Of a DNA stretch of 64,000 bases, positions 24,357-47,400 are shown in pieces (positions within the stretch are counted from its first letter, which is position 1; each line of letters opens with the position of its first letter). Under the pieces are notes generated by a model. The model did no database searches, was not told the DNA's origin, and saw only the letters and a program-made list of their open reading frames with translations. The DNA is taken from positions 1,454,879-1,518,878 of the forward strand of contig JAJKFH010001810.1 of assembly GCA_023333565.1 (NCBI GenBank), in the 5' to 3' direction. The stretch is from Puffinus mauretanicus. Taxonomy: Eukaryota; Chordata; Aves; Procellariiformes; Procellariidae. The position numbers and the translations under genes are program-made.

Positions 24357-27300
24357 TCTGCATACTTAATGAGGAATTCACCAACAGCAGGAAAGTGACC
24401 TAATTCATGCCACGATTACGAGGCAACGAGTCACGTACCTTTGTAGAGGAAACACCCAGCATATCAGTGCCTGTCACAGGATAACAGCATGAAAGTGCAA
24501 TGATCAAATCCTCGCATGGTGTAATGGGTAGCTCTGGATATGTCACAGTTTATTTTAAAGAAAAGTCTTCAAGTATCTGTCTCAGCCTGCAGCTCTTGTG
24601 CTGCCTTCCTTCTCTGGGTGTCTTGCTGGTTCCAGTGGTCCTCTCACAATTATCCAAATAAATAAACAAATAAATAACCTTCCTGCCAGCAGTCCTCAGC
24701 TAGAACTACTGTCATTCCCGTCTCCCGATTTTACTTTGCTGTTCAGCTCCAATATGACTTAATTTTTAAAATGCATAAACGATCTTTGGGCTGGTTTTAT
24801 GCGCATTGTATAGTGTCTGTCACATTGCACGAAACCAAAAGAACAAATAGAAAACCCAGGCTGTGTTTAATCAGAAGCTACTAAATGCATATTGAATCTA
24901 AAAAAAGTATTTGAAAGGATATATGCATCTGGAGTGTAATAATCCTGCTAACCACCAGGCAGGAGTTTATCTGGCTTACCTAATGCATATGTCTCAAGTT
25001 TAGAAAAAGGGAAAATCTAAGGAAACACAGGCTGAATGCATATTCTTTCCATAGAGGACATGCTTATCTGTTACTATGTGCATTGTAGATCTCAAATCCA
25101 GGAAGTCACTGCCTCTGTTTTACACTATAAAATATAAAATATATTGTCCTAGGAATTATGTGGTATTATAGAACGTGGGCACTACAACCTAGTACACAGT
25201 CCCTTAAGACTGCTTTTCACAATCTTACGTTTTACTTCTTCAGGAAAAAGAAAAATGTAACAAACAATGTCATTAATCCCAAAGCACACTAGAAACTATT
25301 AAAAATATGGGTCAGGCTTTTTTCTTTTTTTTAAGGGTTTCTTTTGATATGACCCAAATTCTCCACCTAATTTCAGTGGACACTGGATTGAGCCATGTAG
25401 TTAATCTACCATTTCTGCTAATATCAGTGGATATTGATGATGCACAGGGATTGGAAAACTTCCATTTAATTCACATGAATTAAACAGCCAGAAATGAAAC
25501 TATTAGTTCTGTGATGAAGTATGGCTAAGTGCTTTTTCCTTTCTACTAAAACTTGGTCAGAAAATCCTCGAGATAGTAAAAACTCACTGTTTCTTCCAAA
25601 TAGCATCTGATTTTTCTCTCTGTGTACAGGTAACATTGCAAATAATGCTGCAGTCTCACAACTCAGCAACTGCTAAATGCCTGGCTTTGCCTCACTGTAG
25701 AGCATTTAGCACCTTTGCTAGTGGTGTTTGAATCAATTAACCTCGAGATCTTCAGGATCACATTTGCCAACAACCTACTTATTGATGCTTTTTGAAACTA
25801 TTACCCCTGAAAAATATTTTCAGGAATCTGGAATTAATTCCTTGCTTCTGCAATTATTTTTATAGGGATGCATCAGAGAAATTGCTGGTATTACACACTT
25901 AGAAAGGGGAAAAAGCTTTTCCTCTTCATGACCCTTGGCAAGAAGGGGCTTATGCCATTGTGGTTTATGTTGTTGTTATGAGAAATGTCATAAAGACAAA
26001 GCTTCCTGCTACATCTAAAATCATTTTATTTCAAAATTATGTTTATTATTCTCTTCAGCTGGGAATTCAGTAGATCAAGATGTTTGTGGTGTTTCTCTGC
26101 TTAATGCAGTTAGGAATTTGACAAGCTAGGTATAATTTCCCATACATTTTAGTTCCCACAGTAATAGTATCCCAGAGTAATTTGGCAAACAAAAGAACTA
26201 ATTAAACATTGTTGAATTTTTCTAAGGCGAAGTGTATACAAGGTCATACCAAGGGCTCAGCTGAAGTTTATTAAAGATTAGCAGTCTGTTTCTGCAGGAG
26301 GGATCCCTCCAGCTACTGTAATGTATGACAGCCTGGAGTACTGCTTTCCACAACAAGCTGCTGTATAGAGCAGAATTACGGAACAAATTTTCAGTAGAAT
26401 GTCTAATAAAAGGGCTTTATATGTTAAAGATCTTTTTCTCTTTATGTTTTGTTATATTTGGAAAAAATAAGCACAATAAGGCCCTATTTTCTTCCATACA
26501 TTTGGAAAATGAATCTAGGAGTAGTTCATTATGCAAAAAGGGCTAGGTTATTACTGTGCCTTTCATTTACACCGTAAATCCTTGTGGCAAAGACACACCT
26601 TTGCTTTTGTATTTCCCTCATGCAGTAGGAACCAATCTGTGAATCCAAATGCAAATCAGCTAAATAACAGTGAAGGTGTTTGGATAGCGAAGAAGTGTGC
26701 CATGTTTGCCCTTAACTTGCAATTAAAAATGTAATAATATAAATATTTATAATATGCCTATAAGCTTGGAGCATTGAAACCTGTGCACAAAGTCTGTGAG
26801 TAGATATTAGACCATGCAGGGACTAAGCCTTTACTTCTACTTTCCTGGACATCATATAGACTGTACAGGAACACTGCTCGTGATATTATCCTCGTAATGC
26901 TGCCAAAGACTGTAAAATACAGATTATTTACTGTGGAAGGATGAAGTGTTCTTGAAAATGTGTCTATGGTACCGAGCACAGAACATCTTTCTGAGTCTTT
27001 CCTCTCATAGTTCTGGGATTTTTAACTAACGTTCATATTCCTATGCTGACACATAAATAAATTTGTCTCTTTTCCTATCATGCATAACTACATGGAGTTA
27101 GCAATAAAAGAAATATTGAGAGACCACCTTTCCTGCTTTTGAAAGTAGCAAAGCTGGACAGAGACTATGAAGAGTCAGTGCTTCTAATAACTGGAAGTAT
27201 TTTCAAAGTCAAACTGTGCACCTTGTTCCCAAATAAGCACTATTATGTTATAATTATGTACTTGGATGCTGAGATTAAAAAAGAGACATATCAATTCCTA

Positions 27301-29955
27301 GTTGTTCTCCTACCTGGACTAACTGGTGTGGAGCTTTCCAACCCTGGAGTTCTTCCAGAGTTAATAATTCCATAGTTTTATACTAATAATGGGGATCTGG
27401 ACTGAACAGTACATGAACTGACCATTTTTCTAATCTGCACTAGCAGTCAACATAAAACTTCCATGTTAAATGTTATTTATTGTTCCCCAAGCTCATATAA
27501 GCAGTATTTCAAAAATAGTTTATTGCTATTAAATTAACACACTCCTTTCCTTATTCATCGTAAAGATTTCTTAAGTGTCTAAATTTATACCCTCAGGTGC
27601 CTCATACTCAGTAAAAAGAAAAATGCCTTTCAAAGGCTATTCATGTAAATGGTGCCTTATTTCTTTCCAGAAACATAGCACCTTCATATAGCATAATATT
27701 GAGCATGGAAAGCCTGCACTCAAGTATGGTGAATCACCATGTTTCCCCTGTAGCACCGAAGAAGAAACAAGCTGCAAAGGCAAAGGATCTGTTTGTTTTT
27801 TTTTTTAAAACATCTGCCACATAGCTTAAATATCTCTAAACTGTAACAACTACCCTCTTGAAGTAATAAATCCAGATAAAGTAGTTGCTCAGTGAATGAC
27901 CCTAATATTGTTTTTGAGAGCAAATCGATGAACGATGCAAGCAGTGGTCATGAAATCAAAGAAAGTCAGTATCAGTCCATATTTTGTAGGTCAAGTTCCT
28001 GTAATTTCTAAGGTACGTACACTTTGTGTGACAATACTCGCTTGTATGGACTGGACGTGGTTACTTGCAAGCTACTCCTTTTGTGTCTTCTGTTCAACAG
28101 CAACAATAGATTGTATTTGTCATAAATATGCATAGTCCAAATATCCTTTGCTGGTTTTGATCCTGCAAGATCATGTTCTTTCATTATGGAATTCAAAGAT
28201 TATTTTTTCATACGTTACCATGGTAACAAAATAGTAACTGGATTCCTATTTTCATTTTATGTTAATAAAAAGCTAAATATTATAAGGAGTAACAAGTATG
28301 TCCTATTAAGCCTTGATGCTGTATAACAAGAGGTGTTGTGTTTCTGTAAAAATATGAGGCTTGGAATTAATCCTTTGTTTTAAGTCTTGAATCACCATAG
28401 TTTTAGGCCTGCTTATCTATCTATATGAATGTAGTTAAAGACAAAATCTGTTAAGAACAGTATCTCTACATTAGCTTAAAGGCAAGGAAAAAGAAAAATT
28501 GCCTATGGTCTATAAGATTCCTATATATAGACCTCAATGTTCAGGTCTTGATGGGTGTTTAAGATTCTCTAGTAACTGCCTCCAAGTTTGCATATTTGCA
28601 AACTCTATGGTGCTTACTGAAAGGTATAAAGGATGGCAGAAGTTTTAATAGCAGCAACTCAGTTCCTCCAGGGCGAAGGAGAAAAAGAGGCAATAACTAT
28701 TGATTATTCCATTAGTCAGGGAATTGCTTTAACCATTTGCAAGATCTGAGGTCCTCCAGGCTGAAGGAATGAGAACAGATGCAGGAGGGAAATGGGACTC
28801 AGTAAGATTTTATCAAGAGCAATAAAGTTCTGGTGGGGATGGAAACTGCTGCACCTGGGGTAAAAGTCACCCTGAACACATGCAACTAGTGATCACGGTT
28901 TGCTCTTTTCTCCATTTTTTGAAGGAAGTGAGTAGTTGACATCTTATAGGAGTACAAGCCTGTGTACGATACAATGCAGAGCTCTTGGAGCAGAATCCCT
29001 AAGGATTAAAAGAAGAGAGGGTGAAACCTTCCACGTTACCATTTGAGTGGCAGTATTATCTCCTGACATTGTAGGACAGACATAGCAGGTATAGGTAGAA
29101 CGGGCAAGAAGTTTTCCAGAAAATCTGCTTTTCCTTAAAAATGTTCATTTGTGTAATTTACCCATTTCAATTCAACTTTCATGAGAAAGGATTCCTCATT
29201 TCCATGCTGGGATATCTCGTGAAACCATGGGGTGCAAGAGAAATGGAGAAAGGAAAACATACTGTAGAATTACCAGCAGCTATTTAGTCACCTAGGAAAA
29301 TCAGCGGGAAACTGAGATTCAGGGAGACTAAATTAAGAAGCTGCTGTCTACAGAAGCACACTGGCGATTCTAAAGTGGAGTTCTGAGTCTTTTGGTTTTG
29401 CCACAAAAATCCGTTAGTTTCATCTTGAAGCAAAATAGCAACTATGTGAAATCTTGGAGTGTTATAGAACAAGATAACGATTACAGGGCATCTAAATACA
29501 GGGCATCTCATGGCTACCTTACATGTGGGGATAGGTGATGAGCAATTCAACTGGAGAACATCAGGCTATAGTTAAGCTGTGTGTTAAGGATACAGAATTA
29601 CTCTATAATTGGACCATGCATTTAATTTGAAATAGGGGAAGCAGATTAGACAGAATATTCAATTCATAGTGCAGGGCATATGCAAACATTATCATATATG
29701 TACCATATCCGAAAGAACATGACTAAGTCACATAAGGGCAGAAAGGTCAGGTCTTTAGCTTCCAATTTAAGAGAGGGATTCAGAATCTGAAATTTAGTCC
29801 ATTAAACTTTTCTAGGCAAGTTGACCAAAGACTGTGACCAAAATAGAGAAACACAGGGATAACAAAGTCTGTTGTTGGATCTCTTGTGAGACTTTGCAGT
29901 CATCCCTGCTGAATATCCTTGTGTTTAAAACAAACTGCAGTGTATTAACACTTAA
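24357..29955. other. Intronic sequence without recognised features
   Basis: AT-rich unique-looking DNA with a small AAATAAATAAAC run near 24655-24680. No splice-bounded exon, RNA gene or repeat family was recognised. Confidence 0.55.
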
Positions 29956-30045
29956 TATCATAGCATCATTGAGAATTTAGGTTGAGAGGGAGCTCAGTAG
30001 GTCATCTGGTCCAACTTTCAACTCAAAGCAGGGCTCACCTCCACG
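29956..30045 (-). mobile_element. Old CR1 3' tail
   Basis: TCATAGCATCATTGAGAATT leads into TAGGTTGAGAGGGAGCTCAG, then GTCATCTGGTCCAAC and CTCAAAGCAGGGCTCACC. This is the reverse complement of the CR1 3' terminus (sense pattern GAGCAGGG...GTTGGACCAGATGA...CCAACCT...ATGATTCTATGA). It is short and diverged, with only tail sequence retained. Confidence 0.7.
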
Positions 30046-39267
<9,222 letters not shown>

Positions 39268-39598
39268 GATCGCTCTCTACAACTACCTGAAAAGAGGTTG
39301 TAGTGAGGTGGTGTCCATCTCTTTTCCAAAGTAGTAAGTGATAAGACGAGAGGAAATGGCCTCAAGTTGCACCAGGGGAGTTAGGAAAAATTGCTTCACT
39401 GAAGGGGTTGTCAAGCACTGGAACAGGCTGCCCAGGGGAGTGGTTGAGTCACCATCCCTGGAGGTATTTAAAAGATGTGTAGATGTGGCACTTAAGGGCA
39501 TGATTTAGTGGTGGACTTGGCAGTGTTAGGTTTACGTTTGGACTCGATCTTAAAGGTGTTTTCCAACCTAAATGATTCTATGATTCTATTATTCTATC
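39268..39598 (+). mobile_element. CR1 LINE 3' terminal fragment
   Basis: Severely 5'-truncated CR1. It begins at ATCGCTCTCTACAACTACCT (the end of ORF2, near the LIALYNYLK segment), runs through AGTGGTTGAGTCACCATCCC, and ends in ATTCTATG-type octamers at about 39573-39598. It belongs to the same subfamily as the 22.6, 55.5 and 61.8 kb copies but has more small deletions. The native TAG stop region reads GCATGATTTAG here. Confidence 0.9.
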
Positions 39599-40879
39599 AA
39601 AAAGTGGCACCTGGGCCACGTGTGTCAGTATAGGTCAAACCCACTCCCACAGGCAGCCAGGAAATAGCAGCTTATGTGACTGTAGTTTTATGCATGAAAT
39701 CAGAAGAGTTGGACCATTCTGCCTTTAAACAGACAGCATCCTGATGCAAAGATGTGATGGCTCCTTCATCCTGTCCACTTCCAGACAAATCAAAGAGATC
39801 ACTGGCTTCCCCGTGGCTTCTAACAGGGTTCAGCTGAAAGAAAACCAACAGTCATTGCAATTGTCTCTGTCTCCAGTAGCATCTTTCTGCTCACATCCCC
39901 CGCCCAGTAGATGATTGTACCAAGGATGGCCACAGATAGACTTGATCTGTGTGTGAGTTGAGTAGGCTGTGATTGGGATGCGCTTGACTGAGCTGTGATG
40001 CAGTCAGCTGCTAGACTGAACTCCCTGCCTGGCCTGCCAGACAGCTCTGCTGCCTAAGTAGAGGGTACTAGGTGGCCAGGGTGCTGGCTGGTGCTCTCCC
40101 TGGGTCAATGTGCAGCGCTTCTTTCAGCCAGTTGTGTCAGGCACAAGGTCAGAGACCAGCCACTGTCACACAGGGCTTGGTAGAACCCATAATTCTGCTG
40201 GCTAGTGCTGCATAGCTAGAAGTGTGCATGGACATTCAAATCATCTAATTTGTGTTCTGTTGAGATTCTGCGGCTACCACAAGCAGCAACTTATTGTCAG
40301 CTCAGGGCTGCTTTAAATTACATCAGCTCGTAATTTTCCCAAGGAAATCGGATGGGTGCATGTTCCCCAGGCACACAACTTTCCTTTGTTCATGCGTGTT
40401 CCCAGGATGTGGAGCAGGAACAGGTGCCACAGAGCACATATTATATGGGTCTGTGTGCTCCAGAAACCCTTTCTGCTCAAACAGGCTCACTGAAAAAACT
40501 GTCAATGTACTTTATTTTATATCAAAGCTAGATCAGCACCAAGAGGATCTTGGCTGCAGAGAAATCAACAAACGACCTTTGCCTTTATGCTTTTTTCTAA
40601 GCCGGGTTGACCGTGTGTCAGCTCAGCCCAAGACCTGCCTTATTCTTTACAATTCTGTGCAGTCACTACCAGAAAGGTGTTAACAAAGTGAAGTGTCCAG
40701 ACAAAAGTAATGCAAATTACCAGGAGAGCTGTAGGGAATAAATTTAGAGAACTCATCAGATAGAGCTTTGTTGAGTAACGATTGAGAAGCTCAGAGAATT
40801 AAAAATGTGTGAACCCAATGGATGAATAAAGATAATTCAAAGTTGGGCGAATAAGTAACCAGGGCTAATGAGATGTATT
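39599..40879. other. Intronic sequence without recognised features
   Basis: Moderately GC-rich for this window, with no recognised repeat. The 129-codon open frame at 40294-40683 has no recognisable domain and no splice or promoter support. Confidence 0.45.
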
Positions 40880-41010
40880 TGGAAAAGATGAACATTTGGA
40901 TTTAATATTGGGAACAAATTTTCTCATACTGATGTGATTTAAATGTTAGAATAACCTCCAGAGATGGACATCCAAGTTTCATCTCTTAGAAAGTTTAAAA
41001 GTAGTTATTA
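40880..41010 (+). mobile_element. Possible ancient CR1-like 3' fragment
   Basis: TTTGGATTTAATATTGGGAA, ACAAATTTTCTCATACTGAT and AATAACCTCCAGAGATGGAC follow the order of the CR1 segment TTGGATATTAGGAAAAATTT...GAATGGGCTGCC...TCTCC...TTTAAAAG. Divergence is high, so this is a tentative call. Confidence 0.35.
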
Positions 41011-41403
41011 GTAGAAATATTCCTGCACTAGTAGAGGGATTAATTAAAGGCTATAGTACAGTATTGTCTACTTCAGTATAGTATTTATTAATGCTGTCTA
41101 TGTGACACATTAGGTTTTGACTCTGGGGTTTTTTTATAAAACAAATCACAACCAGTTAATGTGCACATTTCAGATACTTTTCTAACTGAACTTTGACTGC
41201 AATGTGTATTGTGCTGTTTTAGTTTAAATGCAGACTGTATTAGAAAATCACTGTCAATCTCTGTACAACCTGAGCTATCAGGTTATCACACTGATAAGGC
41301 ACATTTATCTGTAGTTATTACAAAAGATGTTAAAGAATTTAACATCTCAAATTACGAATCATAACGACATGTCATTGCTCTGGAGAAATGTTTAGCTAGA
41401 TTG

Positions 41404-41437
41404 CTCAGTTACAGAGATCTCAGTTACAGAGATCTCA
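41404..41437. repeat. 15-bp direct tandem duplication
   Basis: CTCAGTTACAGAGAT occurs twice without mismatch, followed by a further CTCA. No function inferred. Confidence 0.95.
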
Positions 41438-41675
41438 ATTTTTTAATACATTACTGGAAAGACACAATGCTTTTTATATCACATACAGTTTACATGCAAT
41501 TATCATGTTATTATGTCTTTATGAAGTTCCTCTGGATCTTATATCCTCTTGGATACTACACATTTGTATTTGTGATATTTCTCATTATTCGGGAGAAATA
41601 TTCTCATTATTCGAAAAATGATCACCTTCCTGTAGCAAGTAGCATTCTGCTAAATACCATAAACTGGAGTCCCTA

Positions 41676-42290
41676 AATCCTTCTTGCCTTTTTTGAAGAC
41701 AGTTTTAACAAGTGCCTTCTCTAGCCTTTGCTCCCTTAATCACCACAGCTTTTCAAACATGATAGAGAACGGTCCCAAAATAACACCAAGCCAGCTTCCC
41801 AGCACCTTCAGATGCATCCTATCCAGTCCTATGGACTTGCATATGTTCAACTGACATAATTAGTACCTTATTTGATCCTTCTGTACCATGGGTAGTACCT
41901 GTCTCTGCCAGTCTTTGCTACTAAGCAAAGATCTAAAAGGCCTGGAAGTGAGCAGCAGACCTTGCCAGTAAAGGCTGAGGGAGTGAAGGCATCGAGTCCT
42001 TCACTGAGGTAGCCTTTTCCATGCTTTCCATCACTTTTGGTCACCTACCACATTGGGCAGCAGGCCCACGTTCTCCCCGGTTTTCCTTTTGTTGCTGCTG
42101 TGGCTGTAGAAACCTTTCCTGTTGCCCTTGACGTCCTTCAGCAATTTCAGCTCTAGCTGTTCTTTGGCCTTCCTAATTCTGCCCTGTGTATCCAGGAGAC
42201 GTTGCTCTATTTCTCCTTGGTTGCCTGTCCATGCTTCTGCCTCCTTGACACACCTGTAGTGAGGAGTTCCCTGGGAGCAAAACTGACCCT
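41676..42290 (-). mobile_element. CR1 LINE fragment: ORF2 linker and start of RT
   Basis: On the minus strand this matches the part of CR1 ORF2 between the endonuclease and reverse transcriptase domains. The best-preserved block, at about 42050-42190, reads RKAKEQLELKLLKDVKGNRK, then GFYSHSSNKRKTGENVGLL. This is the CR1 pattern [32 protein letters not shown]. Further along, a decayed block (CATAGGACTGGATAGGATGC on the minus strand, near 41820) corresponds to the MGPDGMHPKVLREL segment that begins the RT region. Stops and deletions lie between them. The subfamily is older and differs from the 22-62 kb plus-strand copies. Both ends are truncated and there is no 3' tail. Confidence 0.85.
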
Positions 42291-44185
42291 TAGAGTCTTC
42301 CCTTGTTTGCACAGTGTTCCATAAAACCAGGATAAGGCTTCGCTGGGCTAGCAAGGATTGGATGGTAGTTTCTGTATTTCTGTTCTTTCAGCAGAAATTG
42401 CTTTGCAGCAAGACATAAAAAATTCCTTTATATGGCCTTGGGAGGAGCTGTGGTTTTTTGAAATCTCCCTTTGATTACTCTGTTTCAATAGCGAGGTATT
42501 CTAGGACTTTGCAGTACTGCATGCAACCCTGGTCATGGCTGCTATGGTGGACTCCAGACGGGTGAAAAAAAGTGTGCATCTTGCTGCCTGCTGGCACAAA
42601 ACAAGGGAACGGGCTGTTTCCTGTCAAGATGACCTTAAAATAATGAAGGACATTGAGAGAAGTAGGTTGTGCCAAGTGTGGAATAATACAGTATAAGTGT
42701 GGGAAGAGGACCTGGATTTGTATGGTTAATTGAAAAGAAGGATTCAGCTTCTGATACAGCTTTTTCTGCAATAGCGTTACATTACTTCCCAAGTGATCTA
42801 ATTAAAACAAGATAAAAAACCAACAAAACCCAAGCGCTAAAAGAAGAGTTTGTGTTTCAAAGCAAGACAGTTTCTGATTAAAAACAAAACAAAACAAAGC
42901 AAAAAACTCTAAAGATATTAAAAACAAACAAACAAAACCTTTTGAGTGTAGGGAAATCCTTATATTGGGTTTATGCTCTTTGCAAATATAATTACTCTAT
43001 GTTTTACCTTGTGTAAATGAAAGAATAAATAGATCCACAGGGCTTTTTGGCCAATGGAAGGCTCCCCTTGTATTTCTTGTAAAAGTAACGGAGATACAAT
43101 CAGAAATCAAGGTCATATATGCTGTTAGAGAATGAAATATAATAGCCCAGTTGATGACCTACATCTACAGTTATTTTATGTCATGCATACAGAAAAAAAA
43201 GCCAGGAATATAGCATAAGCTTTAAAAGAATCTACTGATGCAGAAGAAACCTACACTAGCATGAGGAAAATGCAATATATTCAGTGTACCAGCACTGAAA
43301 GCGGTGCAGGAGGGGTGCCACAGCATCTGCAAACGGAGTGGCTTTTCAGGATTTAGATTTATCTTTCCAGACTCATTTAACTGTAAGTCTAAGCTCCCAC
43401 AGCCATCACCAGGAAGAGATAGGATGCGACTTAGCCATGACCACAGCATGTTGCTGTCTGATCTAGTTTAGAGCTTCCTCAAGGCTGCTGAAGATCAGAA
43501 GAATGCAAAGACAAAAATCTTGCTTTGATCTTAGTTCACCCCCAAATTATGTTGCATACTCCATCACTGAATTTTGGACCCCAGGAGAAAAACCTGCAAT
43601 AAAAACCAAAAAAAATGTTTTAAGTCCTTCTGAGTTGCATAGTGATGTGCCTGATAAGAATAATGAACTTTCAAATTGGTGACAGGGAATCAAATACCGT
43701 TTTTGTCCATGGACAGACACGTTTGCAGAGTCTTCCACAGACATTGAGGTTGATTGTAAGGAAGGGAGTGATACAGTTGTTCTTCCTTTGTGTTCTGTGC
43801 ATATGAATGCTCTCCCCTAATAAGCATAGAGGTTATAGGAGATTTAAAGAAAGAACCAAACTGACCTTATTTCTTCTTGCTATTTGTATCTACATGGTGT
43901 CAGGGAGCTCCAGGCATAGACCAGGAACCATTGGCTAGGTGCTGCAGAAGCAGGAAAAAAAAAAGCGCGCCCTTTCCCTCAGGAATTTACACTTGCAGCA
44001 TGAGATGAAGGACAATAGATGAAAGCAGTCAGTAAGGGAAGCCCAAGAAGAAAAAAAGAGACAACTGTAGCAGAATGTCAAGCCGTGGGTATCCATGGAC
44101 CAGCGATTTGATTGCTGTCACAACTATACGTAGGAACACTTACAGAGAGGTGTGAAAGAGGTGTGAAAGCAGAAAAGAGAGCTAT
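42291..44185. other. Intronic sequence without genes
   Basis: Contains the A-rich tract listed separately. No exon recognised. The block near 43960-44030 (CCCTCAGGAATTTACACTTG) vaguely resembles an old dispersed repeat but is too diverged to assign. Confidence 0.45.
42879..42938. repeat. A-rich (AAAAC)n/(AAAC)n tract
   Basis: Two runs, AAAACAAAACAAAACAAAGC and AAAACAAACAAACAAAACC, separated by about 15 bases of mixed sequence. Simple low-complexity repeat. Confidence 0.85.
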
Positions 44186-44424
44186 TGAAGAGTCAATGGG
44201 CACAAACAGAAACGCAGGTGCCATCTGAATATCAGAAAACACTTTTTTACTGTGAGGGTGATCAAGCACTGGCACAAGGTTGCCCAGAGAGGCTGTGGAG
44301 ATATTCAAAAGCCATCTGGACATGGCCTGGACAACCTGCTCTAGGTGGCCCTGCCTGAGCAGGGGTTTGGATGAGGTGATCTCTGGAGATCCCTTCTGAC
44401 CTCAATCGTTCTGTGATTCTGTGA
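44186..44424 (+). mobile_element. CR1 LINE 3' terminal fragment, second subfamily
   Basis: Landmarks in order: AATGGGCACAAACAGAAACG, CAGAAAACACTTTTTTACTG, GTGAGGGTGATCAAGCACTG, GGTTGCCCAGAGAGGCTGTG, ATATTCAAAAGCCATCTGGA, and the tail GATCCCTTCTGACCTCAATC followed by GTTCTGTGATTCTGTG. The TTCTGTG octamer and the ACACTTTTTTACTG block mark a CR1 subfamily distinct from the TTCTATG copies. It is truncated shortly before the ORF2 end. Confidence 0.9.
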
Positions 44425-47400
44425 AATCATAAAATCGGTGATGTCATAGTGTGGATATAAATAGTTCTTCTCGAGGGTATGTCAGGAGCAACAGGGAGAT
44501 ACAAAGAGATTTTGTAAGAGCTGGTGCTAGCAAGAACAAGAAAGGTGAAAGCAAATGCTGAGTTGCGTAAGGCGTGATGCAGGTGGGAAGGTGGAGACAG
44601 TATAGAAAGTAAGTGAGGAGGGGAGAAGAGGTGGGTGCTGTGATGAGTAAAAGTGTGCTGGTAAATTAGCCAAGAGTGGCAAACGGAGAAGTGTGTTTAA
44701 AAGATAGACAAAGACAGTGATGATTGAATGGCTCTTATGTGCAGTGTCCTCTCACTCTGAGGAGGTGGAAGATCCCATCACTGGGAAGGTCTGAGAATGG
44801 TGTAGCTCACTGCTGCCTTCTTGCCCAATTGAACAAGAAATATGTTGTATTAGTTTAACCATATACAGATGGAGAAGGTGAATGATTTCACAGCTTAAAG
44901 CTTCACTAGGAGAGTTAATTCCCACCTAAAAAACTTCAAAGCACAGCTTCTGGTATGGAACAATATTATTGTCAGCATTTTTAACACATTCTGTTAAAGA
45001 GAATTATATTCAGTTTTGTTCATGATAACCCCAAAAGGGTTATTCTAAAGCAAGCTCGTTTACCTTTTTAATATTACAGTAGGCTGCACAGGCTGCTTAC
45101 TATCACAAAATATCCCATTAACAGTTTTCTATGATAAGATTTTGAAATATTTTTACAGAGAGGCAAGGGAGAAGGTGCAAGTATTTCCTCCTCCCTTGCC
45201 CAGTACGTGGAAGACCTGTCAGAGACCCCATGGCAGAGGATACAGGCTGTGGAGCAGATCCTGCACCACTACTGTTTCGAGGAGCCCTCCACTTGCTACA
45301 GATGGACAAAGAGTGTGTCAAGGGAAGCAGTATCCTCCTCACCAAGCTGACACTTGGGATATGTCAGACAGGTTTGCTTTATGAGTTAGACCTAACCAAA
45401 AGCCGCTGGCTGTTGTAACTTCATAATTGAGAGTCCTTTGAGAAAAATTCTTTCTAACCTCCCTGTGGAGATTTTGGTTGCAAATAGTTGTGTTGGTAAT
45501 CCCTAGCACCCGTTTCATTGTCATATTTTCTCAGATGTATTTGGAGACTAGTCTGCTGAGCATAAAAACTCTGCAGCTAAAAGAAATAGAAATAAAATCT
45601 CCTGTAGGCTACTGAAATTGTTATTATCTTTGGAAAACCTCTGCTTTTCTGTCTGAGACAGGATAAAAATCTCTTGATCGATGAAAGTTCAAATTAAAAC
45701 TCTGACTGATTCAGCTATAAAAAATATGAAAGGGGACAGAGGGTATGAAGATGTGCATGGTTATATGCTCAGTGGTGAAATTTAGCTGGAAAGAGAAAGG
45801 AAGCAAATCAAAGTCATGGAAATGAAGGAATTCCCCCTATAACACTATTTAAGAAATTCCTTCGTAACCTTACCTGGCAGTGCCTTTGCAGTATCAGTCC
45901 CCAGCCTTTGCTACCTTGTTGCAACCCCTCGTTGCGGGGTTACGGGCTGTGTCAGTGTGGGTTCTTCTAGCTAATGGAAGAACCTAGCGATGAAGAGAGT
46001 ATACCTGGTTGATTAGGGTAGAGCAAAGATATTGTTTTGCTATCCATAGGAAGGATGGGGCTGTTGCCTTTTCCTTACTGGGATTATACTTAAGGGTAAG
46101 GTAGAAACCTCTGACAGGAACACAGTCAACAAGAGGTGCTTTGTGTCACGAGGAGGCTAAGCTGACTATGCCTTAGCAACTCTCTTGCCTCACTCCTTAG
46201 TGCAAGCTTAAAGAAGCAAGGAGAAAGACTTTTTTAGGGGCTGTGAGGTGAAAAGTTGGTGTTATCTTCTATATTGAGGCTTAGGTTGAACCAGCTGGAG
46301 CAGAGCCTGCATCTGTAACCTTCTGGCCTTTAAGCAGTCTCTACCTAAATTCTGTATGCTTTTTTGTTTTTATCAGTTACAAGTAATTTACTGCATCCTA
46401 AGCTGTTTTTGGCTCTTGGTACTGGTGATTTTGTCAGTGAAAGTCACACGGAGGAAAAAAGAAAGTCACTCCAGGCATAAGATTAAAGGATGATGTCTTA
46501 GGAGAATCATTCTGGTTTTTGAACGTTTCATCAGCTCCTCATCTTATGTATATAGAGTGTGTGTTTGGAGTGTTTACCTTAATGGCACATGGCTTGTACG
46601 GAGCCTAATTTTTATGTAGTGTCTTCCAATAGTGACAGCTGGTATGAACTGAAGAGACCCTTTTACTGAAGTGTGGCAATCCGATTAGATAAGCAAGATT
46701 CAGGAAGAAACCTGCATTACATAGACAGTAAATTTTTGAGACAGGTTTTTCCCCTTAGAAATCCACTGTTCTTACAGAATGCTGTTAATGGATATAAAAA
46801 CTGGAGGTGGGGGCTTGTTTTGTTGTTTTAATTACAGGTTGCAGTTTCCACTGTTTTCAGCACTGCCATAACTTTTCAGCTTGTCAGTAAAATCTTTATT
46901 TGCAAAAAAGTGTTGGGTAAAGTGTAGTGATATATTTTTATAGTGGTCTTCATGCAGCTGAACTGCAATATACAGAATAATTACTTTCCTTTGCTGCTTT
47001 ATCTCATTCTTTCCACTTCTCATTCTGAGGATGCTCAGTAATATATTGGTTTGTGAGATAGCATTTACTTTCAGAAGTGCCATTCCACATAAGTCATCAA
47101 AGCAAAAGAAGGTAAAACAAACCAGCTACTTTCAATGCTTTATTTGTGTTTTTTGATTGGGAAATAAAAAAATTCTCCACAGCACCTCTACTTCATCAAC
47201 TGCAAAAGTTTACATGACGTGTTATGAAGACACACAGCACTCAGAAAAAAATAAATATTGAATACCCATCTTTCTCACTGAGCTTTTTCATTCTGTACAT
47301 TTTCATTGTGTGAATGAGTCAGGAATTCACCAGGAAAAACAGCATGTGATTGAGAGGTTATTCACTCTGTGTAACGTTAAGTATTTAACTTAATGCTCTT

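Noticed and set aside
40294..40683. 129-codon plus-strand open frame
   Set aside because: No recognisable domain, no splice or promoter context, and mixed cysteine/proline-rich composition typical of random frames.
45923..45941. Perfect 6-bp GC-rich hairpin resembling a terminator
   Set aside because: Short, without a T-run, and in a eukaryotic intron. Such hairpins are expected by chance.
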